Below, one piece after another: positions 27,575 through 36,990 of a stretch of 64,000 bases of DNA. The stretch covers positions 4,609,501 to 4,673,500 of the forward strand of contig NZ_CP060783.1 of the NCBI RefSeq assembly GCF_014489535.1, read 5' to 3'. A program made the position numbers and the translations under genes. Each line of letters opens with the position of its first letter. The stretch's first letter is position 1. The stretch comes from Diaphorobacter aerolatus. GTDB taxonomy: Bacteria > Pseudomonadota > Gammaproteobacteria > Burkholderiales > Burkholderiaceae_C. A model generated the notes under the pieces. The model saw only the letters and a program-made list of their open reading frames with translations. It was not told the origin of the DNA and ran no database searches.

Positions 27575-27886
27575 ATGCCTGATCCGATGCGCATTCGCGC
27601 TCAAGCTGCTGGCGACAAAGTCACCGTTCGCGTTCTGATGTCTCATGAAATGGAAACCGGTCAGCGCAAGGACGCCAACGGCCAGGTGATCCCGGCCTGG
27701 TTCATCCAGGACGTGACCGCATCGCTCAACGGCAAGCCGGTATTCCGTGCGGAATGGGGGCCTGCGGTGTCGAAGAATCCGTTCCTGCAATTCAACCTCA
27801 AGGGCGCGAAAGTGGGCGACAAGCTGTCCGTGACCTGGAAGGACAACAAGGGTGAAACCCGCACCGACGAAGCCGCAGTGAGCTAA
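27575..27886 (+). CDS. soxZ: Sulfur carrier partner protein SoxZ
   Basis: A 103-residue immunoglobulin-like protein with the SoxZ signatures VRVLMSHEMETGQRKD and FNLKGAKVGDKLSVTWKDNKGE. It has no signal peptide, as is normal, since it is exported bound to SoxY. Strong ribosome site AAGGAGA precedes the ATG. Confidence 0.95.
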   Translation: MPDPMRIRAQAAGDKVTVRVLMSHEMETGQRKDANGQVIPAWFIQDVTASLNGKPVFRAEWGPAVSKNPFLQFNLKGAKVGDKLSVTWKDNKGETRTDEAAVS

Positions 27887-28001
27887 GTGTCGTTTCCCTG
27901 AAGGCGCGAGCGGGCGCGCCTTCGGCTCCCTGACGCCGCCCACAGACGGGCCAGGGGGTCACCCGGCGTCGAGATTTACCACGATAACAATGGAGACACC
28001 C

Positions 28002-28823
28002 ATGAGACGTTCAACGAAAGGCCTGGTGCCGTTTGCTGCTGTCGCGACGATGTCGCTGCTCGGCGCCCTCCAGCCCGCAGCCGCACAAAAGAGCACGGCG
28101 GACGGCATCGCGGAATACCGCGAGATGCTGCAGGACGGCAATCCGGCCGAGCTGTTCGAGATGAAGGGTGAAGAACTCTGGAAGCAAAAGCGCGGCCCCA
28201 GCAACGCTTCAATGGAACGCTGCGATCTGGGCAAGGGCCCGGGCGTGGTCAAGGGTGCGTTCGTCGAATTGCCGCGCTACTTTGCGGACACGGGCAAGGT
28301 TCAGGATCTTGAATCGCGCCTGCTGACCTGCATGCAAACCCTGCAGGGTCTCGATGCGAGGAAGATCGCCGACACGCCGTTCGGCAAGGACGAGCAGAAG
28401 AACATGGAAGGGCTTGTGGCCTGGATTGCTGCCGAATCCAAGGGCATGAAGTTCAATCTTTCGCAAGCCCATCCCAAGGAAAAGCAGATGTATGAAGTGG
28501 GCAAGCGCATCTTCTTCATGCGCGGCGGTCCCCATGATTTTGCATGCGCGACCTGCCACGCGGCGGACGACAAGCGCATTCGCCTTCAGGATCTGCCCAA
28601 TCTCACGAAGAACGCAGGCGCTGCCGCCGGATTCGGCGCGTGGCCCGCGTATCGCGTGTCTTCGGGCGAGCTGTGGAGCATGCAGCGCCGTTTGAACGAC
28701 TGCTTTCGCCAGCAGCGCTTTCCGTATCCCGGATATGCGAGCGACGTCACCGTGGCGCTCGGCGTTTTTCTCGGTGTCAACGGCAAGGGCGGCGAAGCCA
28801 CGGCCCCGTCCATCAAGCGATAA
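28002..28823 (+). CDS. soxA: L-cysteine S-thiosulfotransferase subunit SoxA (single-heme type)
   Basis: A 273-residue periplasmic cytochrome. Signal peptide (GLVPFAAVATMSLLGALQPAAA), then the position of the first heme carries only isolated Cys74 and Cys110 (no CxxCH), and the retained heme site is CATCH (182-186). Cys234 in LNDCFRQQRFP is the active-site heme ligand expected to carry persulfide. It joins thiosulfate to SoxY as SoxAX. The ATG at 28002, with GGAG 6 bases before it, is preferred over an ATG at 27990. Confidence 0.93.
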   Translation: MRRSTKGLVPFAAVATMSLLGALQPAAAQKSTADGIAEYREMLQDGNPAELFEMKGEELWKQKRGPSNASMERCDLGKGPGVVKGAFVELPRYFADTGKVQDLESRLLTCMQTLQGLDARKIADTPFGKDEQKNMEGLVAWIAAESKGMKFNLSQAHPKEKQMYEVGKRIFFMRGGPHDFACATCHAADDKRIRLQDLPNLTKNAGAAAGFGAWPAYRVSSGELWSMQRRLNDCFRQQRFPYPGYASDVTVALGVFLGVNGKGGEATAPSIKR

Positions 28824-28838
28824 GAGGAGGACTGCCAA

Positions 28839-29498
28839 ATGAAGAATCGTCGCAATCACTGGCTGCCCGTTCTGGGTGTGGCCTCGTCGTTGATCGTTCT
28901 GGGTTGTGCGTCGGTGGACAGCAGCGCCGACGTGGACAAGCTCACCGAGCAAATCGTTGCCGCGTCGTTTCGCGATCAGGGCATCGCCAAGGTGGATCGC
29001 CTGAAACAGGACGAATCGAACGCGGCGTGCAGCGCGGCCGACGTGGCTGGAAAGCCCGTCGATGCCAAGCTCGGCGCCAGGATCGAAGCGGACAATCTCA
29101 AGAGCGTGCAATGGCCGACGGGCGGTAAATTCATCGGCGACTGGAAGGCCGGTGAGAAGCTCGCGCAGAATGGTCGCGGCATGACGTGGACCGACAAACT
29201 CGGCGATGCCAACGGCGGCAACTGCTACAACTGCCACCAGATCACCAAGGAGGAAATCTCCTTCGGCACGCTGGGCCCGAGCCTCTACAACTACGGCAAG
29301 ATCCGCGGCATCACCGATCCGGACAGCCCGCAGTCGAAGGCCATCATCGAATACACCTGGGGCAAGATCTGGAATGCCAAGGCCTACAACGCATGCTCCG
29401 GCATGCCGCGCTTCGGACATGAAAAAATCCTCACGGAGGGCCAGATACGCGATCTGGTTGCGCTGCTGGTCGATCCCGGATCACCGGTGAACAAGTAG
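28839..29498 (+). CDS. soxX: SoxX cytochrome c subunit, with lipoprotein-type signal
   Basis: A 219-residue monoheme cytochrome partnering SoxA. The signal ends in SLIVLGCAS, a good lipobox with Cys23, so the protein may be lipid-anchored. About 100 residues precede the heme site CYNCH (129-133), longer than the short SoxX of Paracoccus; a late Met (NACSGMPRFG) is the likely distal ligand. Starts 15 bases after soxA with AGAGGA upstream. Confidence 0.92.
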   Translation: MKNRRNHWLPVLGVASSLIVLGCASVDSSADVDKLTEQIVAASFRDQGIAKVDRLKQDESNAACSAADVAGKPVDAKLGARIEADNLKSVQWPTGGKFIGDWKAGEKLAQNGRGMTWTDKLGDANGGNCYNCHQITKEEISFGTLGPSLYNYGKIRGITDPDSPQSKAIIEYTWGKIWNAKAYNACSGMPRFGHEKILTEGQIRDLVALLVDPGSPVNK

Positions 29499-29572
29499 GC
29501 GCTTGTGCCGCACGATCCGTGTACCGCAGCCGCACAGGCTGCGCGAAGATACAAGACAAGCGAAGAAAAGAA

Positions 29573-31299
29573 ATGAGCCTATCCAAACGTGAATTCATGC
29601 AGGTGCTGGCGGCAGCGGGCGTTGCCGGCATGGGCTTGCAGCGTTATGCCCATGCGGATGAGAAGTCTGCGGACAAGGCGCTGTACGACGTTCCGAAATT
29701 CGGCAACGTATCGTTCCTGCACATGACCGATTGCCACGCGCAGTTGAAGCCGATTTACTTTCGTGAGCCGAACGTGAACATCGGCATCGGCGCGATGAAG
29801 AACCAGCGCCCGCATCTGGTCGGCGAGCATCTGCTCAAGAGCGCGGGCGTGCGGCCCGGCACGTCTGCCGCCCACGCATTCAGTTATCTCGATTTCGAAA
29901 GCGCCGCCAAGCGCTATGGCAAGGTGGGCGGCTTTGCGCATCTGGCCACGCTGGTCAAGCGCATGAAGGCCTCGCGGCCCGGCTCGCTGTTGCTCGATGG
30001 CGGCGATACCTGGCAGGGTTCGGCCACATCGCTGTGGACCAACGCGCAGGACATGGTCGACGCCTGCAAGCTGCTCGGAGTGGACGTGATGACCGGCCAT
30101 TGGGAATTCACCTACGGCATGGAGCGCGTGCAGGAAATCATCAAGAAGGACTTTGAAGGCAAGGTCGATTTCGTCGCGCAGAACGTCAAGACCGCCGACT
30201 TTGGCGATCCGGTTTTCAAACCTTATGTGATCCGGGAAATGAATGGCGTGAAATGCGCCATCATCGGGCAGGCGTTTCCGTACACGCCGATTGCGAATCC
30301 GCGCTACATGGTCTCGGACTGGAGCTTCGGCATTCAGGACGAGAACCTGCAGGCCATGGTGGACGAGGCGCGCGGCAAGGGTGCGAAGGTCGTGGTCGTG
30401 CTCTCGCACAACGGCATGGACGTGGACCTGAAGATGGCCTCGCGCGTGCGCGGCGTGGATGCGATTCTGGGTGGCCACACGCACGACGGAATGCCCGTGC
30501 CGACCCTGGTCGAGAACGCGGGAGGCAAGACCATCGTGACGAATGCGGGCTCCAACGGCAAGTTCCTTGGCGTGCTCGATTTCGACGTGAAGGACGGAAA
30601 GGTCGCGGACTTCAAGTACCGCCTGCTGCCCATCTTCTCCCGCATATTGCCGGCCGATGCTGAAATGCAGGCGCTCATCACCAAGGTGCGCGCGCCCTAC
30701 GAGGCCAGGCTCGCCGAAGTGCTGGCGAAGACCGACGGTACGCTGTATCGCCGTGGCAATTTCAACGGCACGGGCGACCAGTTGCTGCTCGACGCGATGA
30801 TGGCTGTGCAGGATTGCCCGATGGCGTTCTCGCCGGGATTCCGCTGGGGGACCACGCTGCTGCCGGGTCAGGAAATCACGCGTGAATGGCTCATGGACAT
30901 GACGGCCACGACGTATTCGTATGCCACGGTGACCGAGATGACCGGCGCGACGATCAAGACCGTGCTCGAGGATGTCTGCGACAACCTGTTCAATCCCGAT
31001 CCCTACTACCAGCAGGGCGGCGACATGGTGCGTGTGGGCGGCCTGCAATACCGCTGCGACCCGACGGGCAAGGCAGGAAGCCGGATCACCGAGATGCGCC
31101 TCAAAGGCGAGCTGCTCGATGCCGACAAGAAATACAAGGTCGCCGGTTGGGCACCCGTTGCCGAAGAGGCCAGGTCCGCGGGAACAAGCAGATCTGGGAA
31201 GTGGTCGAGCCCTGGCTCAAAGACCAGAAGGTGATCGCTCCGCGCAGGCTCAACGAACCCGAACTGCTCAACGTGAAGCCCAACGAGGGCATTGCGTAG
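29573..31299 (+). CDS. soxB: Thiosulfohydrolase SoxB, apparent 1-base deletion near the 3' end
   Basis: Dimanganese hydrolase that removes sulfate from SoxY-S-sulfonate. Metallophosphatase motifs appear in order: HMTDCHAQL, LDGGDTWQGS, TGHWEFTYG, VLSHNGMDVD and GGHTHD, then the 5'-nucleotidase-like C-terminal domain. The N terminus has a KREF-type export signal. The frame breaks near 31180-31182 after VAGWAPVAEEAR; adding one G to a GGG run restores NKQIWEVVEPWLKDQKVI and the end NEGIA at 31299, 575 residues in total. Without it the protein would end at 31234 in an unrelated Ser/Arg tail. Confidence 0.92.
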
Positions 31300-31381
31300 G
31301 GCGGTGGCAGGTGTAGCCACGCGTAGGGGAATAAGGCATCTACCATTGCACGGATCTGCCTGAACCGCTCCAATACCGCGA

Positions 31382-32497
31382 ATGAGTCTCTCCGAGTTCG
31401 ATTCCCTGATCGCCACCATTCTGGTGGCGGTTTTTTTATTGGCCGCCGTTCTGGGCGCGGTCATGCGCGAGACGCGCTTTTGCACCATGGGCGCGATCAG
31501 CGACGTGGTCTATGTGGGCGACTGGATGCGCTTGCGCCAATGGCTGCTGGCGATCGGCGTGGCGATGTGCGGTTTTGCGCTGCTCGCACGCGCCCACTGG
31601 GTGAATCCGGCCGAGACGATCTACACGATGCAGCGCGTGCTCTGGCTTTCCTCCATCGTTGGCGGGCTGATGTTCGGCGTGGGCATGGTCCTCGCATCGG
31701 GCTGCGGCGCGCGCAACCTTACCCGCGTGGGCGGCGGCAGTCTCAAGTCGCTGGTGGTGCTGATCGTGATGTCGGTGGCGGCATTTGCGACGCTCAAGGG
31801 CATCACGTCGGTGCCGCGTGCGCGCTGGCTCGAGAGCGTCTACGTGGCAATGCCTCACATCACGCTGCTGCCCGAATGGCTTGCGGCCCAAGGTCTTGCG
31901 TCCGTTGACAGCCTGCGGCTGGTTGTGGGTCTGGGTCTTGGCGTGATTCTGATCGCGTGGGGCATCGGTGGGCCGCGCAGCGCACGTGATCGCCGCCTTT
32001 TGATCGGCGGGCTGCTGGTGGGTCTCTGCGTTGTGGCGGCATGGGCGTTGAGCGGTCATTTTGGCGAGGTGCAGGAGCATCCCGAGACGCTCGAACACAT
32101 GTACGCCACCACCTATACGGGCCGCATCGAGGCGTTCAGTTTCGTCGCGCCCGTGGCCCATGTGCTTGATTGGCTGCTGTTCTTCAGTGATCGCGCGAAA
32201 GTGCTGACCTGGGGCGCGGTGGCGGTGTTCGGCATGGTGTTCGGTGCGCTGGTGCAATCGCTCGTTCGCCGCGAGTTCCGCTGGCAGGGTTTTGCGGACA
32301 CCGCCGATCTGGCGCGTCACCTCGTCGGCGCGGTGCTCATGGGAGTGGGCGGCGTGGTGGCCATGGGTTGCACCGTCGGCCAGGGCTTGAGCGCGATCTC
32401 GATGCTGCAGATCGGCAGCTTCATCTCGGTCGCGTCCATCGTGCTGGGTGCGGTGATCGCGCTGCGCGTGCAGCAATGGCAACTCGAGCGCTCCTGA
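31382..32497 (+). CDS. YeeE/YedE family sulfur-compound transporter
   Basis: A 371-residue membrane protein with about nine to ten helices and the three conserved Cys motifs of the YeeE/YedE (TsuA-like) family: RFCTMGA (C34), LASGCGARN (C108) and AMGCTVGQGLSA (C330). Relatives import thiosulfate or move sulfane sulfur through a Cys relay. It sits 82 bases after soxB in the same direction, so it likely handles the thiosulfate or sulfur used by the Sox system. The transported form is inferred. Confidence 0.88.
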   Translation: MSLSEFDSLIATILVAVFLLAAVLGAVMRETRFCTMGAISDVVYVGDWMRLRQWLLAIGVAMCGFALLARAHWVNPAETIYTMQRVLWLSSIVGGLMFGVGMVLASGCGARNLTRVGGGSLKSLVVLIVMSVAAFATLKGITSVPRARWLESVYVAMPHITLLPEWLAAQGLASVDSLRLVVGLGLGVILIAWGIGGPRSARDRRLLIGGLLVGLCVVAAWALSGHFGEVQEHPETLEHMYATTYTGRIEAFSFVAPVAHVLDWLLFFSDRAKVLTWGAVAVFGMVFGALVQSLVRREFRWQGFADTADLARHLVGAVLMGVGGVVAMGCTVGQGLSAISMLQIGSFISVASIVLGAVIALRVQQWQLERS

Positions 32498-32520
32498 GTA
32501 CCTGCGCGGGGCGCGTTTAC

Positions 32521-32571
32521 GCTATGCGGGTTTTCGTTTAGGTGTCATTCCGTATGCGGGTTTTCTTTGAG
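32521..32571 (+). repeat. Two short direct repeats downstream of the YeeE gene
   Basis: TATGCGGGTTTTC occurs at about 32523 and again at about 32553, each followed by a related TTTxxG extension. It lies in the gap between the YeeE/YedE gene and the 3-hydroxybutyrate oligomer hydrolase. No hairpin is evident. Could be an operator pair or a chance duplication. Confidence 0.35.
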
Positions 32572-32681
32572 TGAACTCGCGCTTTTTGTTTTCGACAATG
32601 ATCTGCCGGTGACTCCACCGGCCTTCGCAACGTTGGGCACGCCCGATCACTCGCGCGTGACAGAACAAGTCGGGACACACC

Positions 32682-34868
32682 ATGCACGTGAGAACAACGA
32701 GACAATCCCTTGCCAGCTTCCGCTGGAGCTTCACCGCGCTGGCATGCGCCACGCTCGCGGCCTGTGGAAGCTCGGATCGAGCCCACAACGATCTGCCCGG
32801 CGGCGTCAAGGAGCTCAGCACGGTCCAATATCCGGCCACGGCGGTCAGCTCGGGCAGCACGGCCGCGCAGCAGGACCTGCTGACCGGCGGCATCGGCAAG
32901 ACCGGTCTCGGGGGTGCGGCGCCAGCGTATGCCGACCCGGCCCATCCCACGGTTGCCGAATTGCGCCGCAACGCGCTGTTCTCGAACTATCGCGGCATTC
33001 TCGATCCGCTGCCCGGCGGCGGCTACGGGACGCTCTACGGTCCCAACGTGACGGCGGCGGGCGCGGTCACGCAAAACGAGGGCCTGATTCCCGGTACCGA
33101 ATACATGGCCGTGCTCGATGACGGAACGGGCCGCAAACAGACCGTGATCGCGGTGCAGGTGCCCAACAGTTTTGATGTGAAAAATCCGTGCATCGTGCTC
33201 GGCCCCTCGTCGGGATCGCGCGGGGTCTACGGCGCCATCGGCACGGCGGGCGAGTGGGGACTCAAAAAAGGCTGCGCCGTGGCGTTGACCGACGCCGGCA
33301 AGGGCGTGGGCCTGCACAACCTGGCCGACGATACCGTCAACAAGATCGACGGCTCGCGCGCGACCCGGACGGCGGCTGGTAGCCTGAGTTTCTTTGCGGC
33401 CAATCTGAGCGATGCGGCTCGCACCGCCTACAACGCGGCGTTCCCCAACCGCATCGCCATCAAGCACGCGCAGTCGCAGCAGAACCCGGAAAAGGACTGG
33501 GGCAACGACACGCTCGCCTCGGCCCGCTACGCGCTCTATGTGCTGAACGCCAGGTATGGCAAGCCTGAAGATCCAGTGCCGTTCAACAAGAGCAACACGC
33601 TGATCATCGGCGGCTCGGCGTCCAACGGCGGCGCTGCCGTGCTGCGTGCGGCGGAGCAGGATGGCGACGATCTGATCGACGGCGTGGTGGCGTCCGAGCC
33701 CATGGTCGAGATGCCGACCACCGCTGGCTACGGCGTGCAGTTCGGCGATGCCGCGGTCAGCAGCTACGGCAGAACGCTGGCCGACTACACGACCTACGGC
33801 AACATCTTCCAGCCCTGCGCGGCGCTTGCACCCGAAGCCACCATCAGCGAGACATCGATCTTCAACTACATCACGCTCACGGCCATGACGGCGCGAGCCA
33901 CGGCGCGTTGCGACGGCCTTGCGGTCAAGGGGCTGGTCAGCGGCGCAACCACGGCAGAACGTGCCACGGATGCGCTCAACAAGCTGCGCGCCTACGGCTG
34001 GACGCGCGATAACGACCAGATGCACAACGCGCACTACGCGCTCGGCAACGGGCCGATCCTCTCGGCGATGTACACCATGGCCTATGGCCGCTTCGGCGCC
34101 GACGCCAATCTGTGTCATGCGAGCTTCGGCGCAGCGAACGCGACCGGTGACGTCGTGGCGGCCGCGCCCGCCGCGCTGGCCCAGAGTTTCGCCACGGCCA
34201 ACGGCACGTCGAACGGCACGCCCGCAACCGTGATCTACAACGACTCGGTCGGTGGTGCCAAGTCCTGGGCGCTGGCGGTGTCTCCATCGACCGGCGTGGC
34301 CGATCTGGGTCTGGACAACGCGCTGTGCCAGCACGCGTTGGTGGCCGGAGTCGATGCCGCGGGCAAGGCACTCACGGCGGAGAGCTATCCGACCAAGGCG
34401 CAGAGCGATGCGGTGCGCAACGGCATGGGCGAAGTCCGTCACAGTGCCAATCTCAAGGGCAAGCCCGCAATCATCGTGGCAGGACGCAGTGATGCGCTGA
34501 TTCCCGTGAACCACAATGCCCGCGCCTATACCGCGCTGAACCAGACGCTGGAGGGCAGCAAGTCCCAGTTGCGCTACATCGAGGTAACGAACGCGCAGCA
34601 CTTTGACGCGTTCCTGCTGTTCGCAGGCTTCGACTCGCGCTTCGTGCCGCTGCATCCGTACTTCAACCAGGCCATGGATTCGATGTGGAATCACCTGAAG
34701 AACAAGGCCGCATTGCCAGCCAGCCAGGTGGTGCGCACCACGCCGCGAGGCGGCGCAGCCGGTGCGGCGACCCCGATCACGGCGGCGAACGTTCCTGCAT
34801 TCAGGAACACACCGGCCGCGACGGACCAGATCTCGTTCGCCGGGAACGCCGTCAAGGTGCCGCAATGA
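32682..34868 (+). CDS. D-(-)-3-hydroxybutyrate oligomer hydrolase (lipoprotein-type signal)
   Basis: A 728-residue exported esterase that would cut 3-hydroxybutyrate oligomers, products of polyhydroxybutyrate breakdown, to monomers. The N terminus has a lipobox-like TLAACGSS. Family features are RRNALFSNYRGILDP, GPSSGSRGVYGAIGTAGEWGLKKGCAVALTDAG and the nucleophile region GGSASNGGAAVLRAAEQD; a late histidine in NAQHFDAFL is the likely catalytic His. Length matches the family. A terminator follows. No PHB depolymerase or synthase is nearby. Confidence 0.9.
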   Translation: MHVRTTRQSLASFRWSFTALACATLAACGSSDRAHNDLPGGVKELSTVQYPATAVSSGSTAAQQDLLTGGIGKTGLGGAAPAYADPAHPTVAELRRNALFSNYRGILDPLPGGGYGTLYGPNVTAAGAVTQNEGLIPGTEYMAVLDDGTGRKQTVIAVQVPNSFDVKNPCIVLGPSSGSRGVYGAIGTAGEWGLKKGCAVALTDAGKGVGLHNLADDTVNKIDGSRATRTAAGSLSFFAANLSDAARTAYNAAFPNRIAIKHAQSQQNPEKDWGNDTLASARYALYVLNARYGKPEDPVPFNKSNTLIIGGSASNGGAAVLRAAEQDGDDLIDGVVASEPMVEMPTTAGYGVQFGDAAVSSYGRTLADYTTYGNIFQPCAALAPEATISETSIFNYITLTAMTARATARCDGLAVKGLVSGATTAERATDALNKLRAYGWTRDNDQMHNAHYALGNGPILSAMYTMAYGRFGADANLCHASFGAANATGDVVAAAPAALAQSFATANGTSNGTPATVIYNDSVGGAKSWALAVSPSTGVADLGLDNALCQHALVAGVDAAGKALTAESYPTKAQSDAVRNGMGEVRHSANLKGKPAIIVAGRSDALIPVNHNARAYTALNQTLEGSKSQLRYIEVTNAQHFDAFLLFAGFDSRFVPLHPYFNQAMDSMWNHLKNKAALPASQVVRTTPRGGAAGAATPITAANVPAFRNTPAATDQISFAGNAVKVPQ

Positions 34869-34909
34869 TGCACTGACGCTCAGGCGTCGCGGTGCTGTGC
34901 AACCCATCC

Positions 34910-34937
34910 ACCGGCCTGTGCATACGGGCCGGTTTTT
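34910..34937 (+). terminator. Rho-independent terminator after the oligomer hydrolase gene
   Basis: Stem ACCGGCC / GGCCGGT with a 10-base loop followed by TTTT. It ends 23 bases before the next gene's ATG, so the alpha/beta hydrolase may depend on read-through or a promoter overlapping this site. Confidence 0.75.
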
Positions 34938-34959
34938 CATTCAGGAAGGCGCTTTGAAA

Positions 34960-35835
34960 ATGTCGGTTCAATCACGCTATGCGCATTGCGCGGGATACGA
35001 GGTGCACTACATGGACTGGGGCACTACGCTCGGCCCCGACGCACCGGTCGTCGTCGCCTGGCATGGACTGGCGCGTACCGGGCGGGACATGGATGCGCTC
35101 GCGCAGTTTCTCGTGGGCCAGGGCTTTCGCGTGATCTGCCCCGACACCATTGGCCGTGGGTTCAGCCAGTGGAGCAGGGACCCGAAGGCCGAATATTGCC
35201 TGCGCTTCTACGCGCGACTGGCGCGTGAGCTGTTCGACGTACTGGGCATTGCTCGCGCGCACTGGGTGGGCACGTCGATGGGGGGCGCAATCGGTACGGT
35301 CTGCGCTTCGGGTCTGTTCGAGCCCTCGATGCGCGGGCGTATCGCCTCACTCGTGCTCAACGACAATGCGCCGCAGCTCGCCGATGCGGCAATCGAACGC
35401 ATCAAGTCCTACGCGGGCACGCTGCCGGTGTTCGACACCCTGGGGCAGCTCGAACAGTTTTTTCGCGCAGCTTATGCACCGTTCGGCTGGCTCAGCGATG
35501 CCGAGTGGCGCAAGCTCACCGAAACCAGCACGCGCAGGCTGTCCAATGGACGCGTGACGCCGCACTACGATCCGGCCATCACCCAGCAATTCACCGAACA
35601 CCACGATGACTACCGGCTCTGGGCGCACTACGACGTGCTCGATCTGCCGGTGACCCTGCTGCGCGGCGTGGACTCCGATCTGGTGCTCGCGCCCACGGCG
35701 CGTGAGATGCAGACGCGCGGGCCGGGAGCCAGGGGTCTGCTCGAATGGGTGGAGGTGCCCGGCTGCGGCCACGCACCGGCGCTGAACGTACAGACTCACT
35801 TCGACGCCGTGCTGCGCTGCCTGCGGCGCGGCTGA
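34960..35835 (+). CDS. Alpha/beta hydrolase
   Basis: A 291-residue alpha/beta hydrolase fold protein: VVAWHGLARTGRDMD (oxyanion turn HG), PDTIGRGFSQW, nucleophile elbow GTSMGGAIG, and a late acid/His pair in LLRGVDSDLV and VPGCGHAPALN. No signal peptide, so it is cytoplasmic. Given its position after the oligomer hydrolase it could cleave a short ester, but nothing in the sequence fixes the substrate. Confidence 0.82.
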   Translation: MSVQSRYAHCAGYEVHYMDWGTTLGPDAPVVVAWHGLARTGRDMDALAQFLVGQGFRVICPDTIGRGFSQWSRDPKAEYCLRFYARLARELFDVLGIARAHWVGTSMGGAIGTVCASGLFEPSMRGRIASLVLNDNAPQLADAAIERIKSYAGTLPVFDTLGQLEQFFRAAYAPFGWLSDAEWRKLTETSTRRLSNGRVTPHYDPAITQQFTEHHDDYRLWAHYDVLDLPVTLLRGVDSDLVLAPTAREMQTRGPGARGLLEWVEVPGCGHAPALNVQTHFDAVLRCLRRG

Positions 35836-35952
35836 GCGCTGCGGCGCCATCGATCAACCCTTGCCCGGCAAGGACACTGACACGCGGCTAGCATCGATTG
35901 ACGGTCGCTCACGTGGCTGCGCCCGCAATAACTTCCCTCGAAAGCTCTCGTC

Positions 35953-36951
35953 ATGACCTGGCTGGTCGACCTCATTCACGAATTCGGATTTGGAATCGTC
36001 TTCCTCAACGTGCTCATCGAGCAGTTGGGCGCGCCGATCCCGGCCTATCCGGTATTGGTGGTGACCGGTGCGCTCGAAGGTGCGAACCTGACGCGGCTGC
36101 TGGCGCTGGTCGCCATTGCCGTCGTGGCAGCGCTGATTGCCGACATCGTCTGGTATCGCGCCGGGCGCGCATATGGGCACGCGGTGCTCGGGCGGATCTG
36201 CCGCATTTCGTTGTCTCCCGATGCCTGCATTCGCCAGACCGAGTCGGTCTACGGGCGCTGGGGTCCGAAGTCGCTGCTGATCGCCAAGTTCGTGCCGGGT
36301 TTTGCCTCGATTGCCAGCGCGCTGGCCGGTACGGTGGGCACGCCGCTGTCCACCTTCGTGCTGTTCGACACGCTGGGCGCTCTGATCTGGGTGGGCTCGG
36401 CCGTGTTTCTGGGATCGCTTTTCAGCAGTACCGTGCAGGATCTGCTTGACGTGTTGACCGCGCTCGGCAAATGGGGGCTGCTGCTGGTCGCTGTCGCCTT
36501 CGTGTTCTTTCTCGCGCGCAAATGGTGGCGGCGCACGCGCACGCTGCGTTCGCTCAGAATGCCGCGCCTGTCGGTTCAGGAGCTGGCCGGCATGAACGCC
36601 CAGGGGGTGTTTCCGACCGTGATCGACGTGCGCGATGCCTCGCAATACCAGCGAGCACGCATCCCGCGTTCGCAATTGTGGAGAGACATCTCGCGCCAAT
36701 CCGAACTCGCGCATGAGCCGCTGCTTCCGCACGAAAAGCACGCGCACGGCCTCGTCGTGTATTGCGACTGCCCGCACGAGATATCGGCTGCCCGCATCGC
36801 CAAACAATTGCAGCGTGCTGGTTTCACCAATGTGCGCCCGCTCGTGGGCGGCCTCGAAGCATGGCGGGCGGCAGGATTCGAGGTCGAAGCCGATGAGCTG
36901 AGCGAGACGCGCTCCGTTTCTCCGGGAACGCTCGGGCCGTTGATTCCCTGA
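35953..36951 (+). CDS. DedA-family membrane protein fused to a C-terminal rhodanese domain
   Basis: A 332-residue two-domain protein. Residues 1-200 form a DedA/SNARE-associated membrane domain (FLNVLIEQLGAPIPAYPVLVVTG; KSLLIAKFVPGFASIASALAG; GKWGLLLVAVAFVFFLARKWW). Residues 205-320 form a rhodanese domain: TVIDVRDASQYQRARIPRS, then VVYCDCPHEISAARIAKQL with C271 as the probable persulfide-carrying Cys, then LVGGLEAWRAAGFEVE. The rhodanese part would face the cytoplasm. Its place between two sulfur-handling gene groups suggests a role in sulfur relay at the membrane, but DedA proteins are otherwise linked to lipid carrier flipping. Confidence 0.88.
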   Translation: MTWLVDLIHEFGFGIVFLNVLIEQLGAPIPAYPVLVVTGALEGANLTRLLALVAIAVVAALIADIVWYRAGRAYGHAVLGRICRISLSPDACIRQTESVYGRWGPKSLLIAKFVPGFASIASALAGTVGTPLSTFVLFDTLGALIWVGSAVFLGSLFSSTVQDLLDVLTALGKWGLLLVAVAFVFFLARKWWRRTRTLRSLRMPRLSVQELAGMNAQGVFPTVIDVRDASQYQRARIPRSQLWRDISRQSELAHEPLLPHEKHAHGLVVYCDCPHEISAARIAKQLQRAGFTNVRPLVGGLEAWRAAGFEVEADELSETRSVSPGTLGPLIP

Positions 36952-36990
36952 TCGGGCTTTTTCGCATGCGCGGATTGCTTGCGCAATGCA

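Noticed and set aside
31300..31381. Possible degraded gene end between soxB and the YeeE gene
   Set aside because: The apparent extra frame is just the true soxB C terminus after one missing base; the remaining gap has nothing.
32538..34940. 800-codon reverse open frame opposite the oligomer hydrolase gene
   Set aside because: Composition artefact of GC-rich codons; the forward protein has a signal sequence and family motifs.
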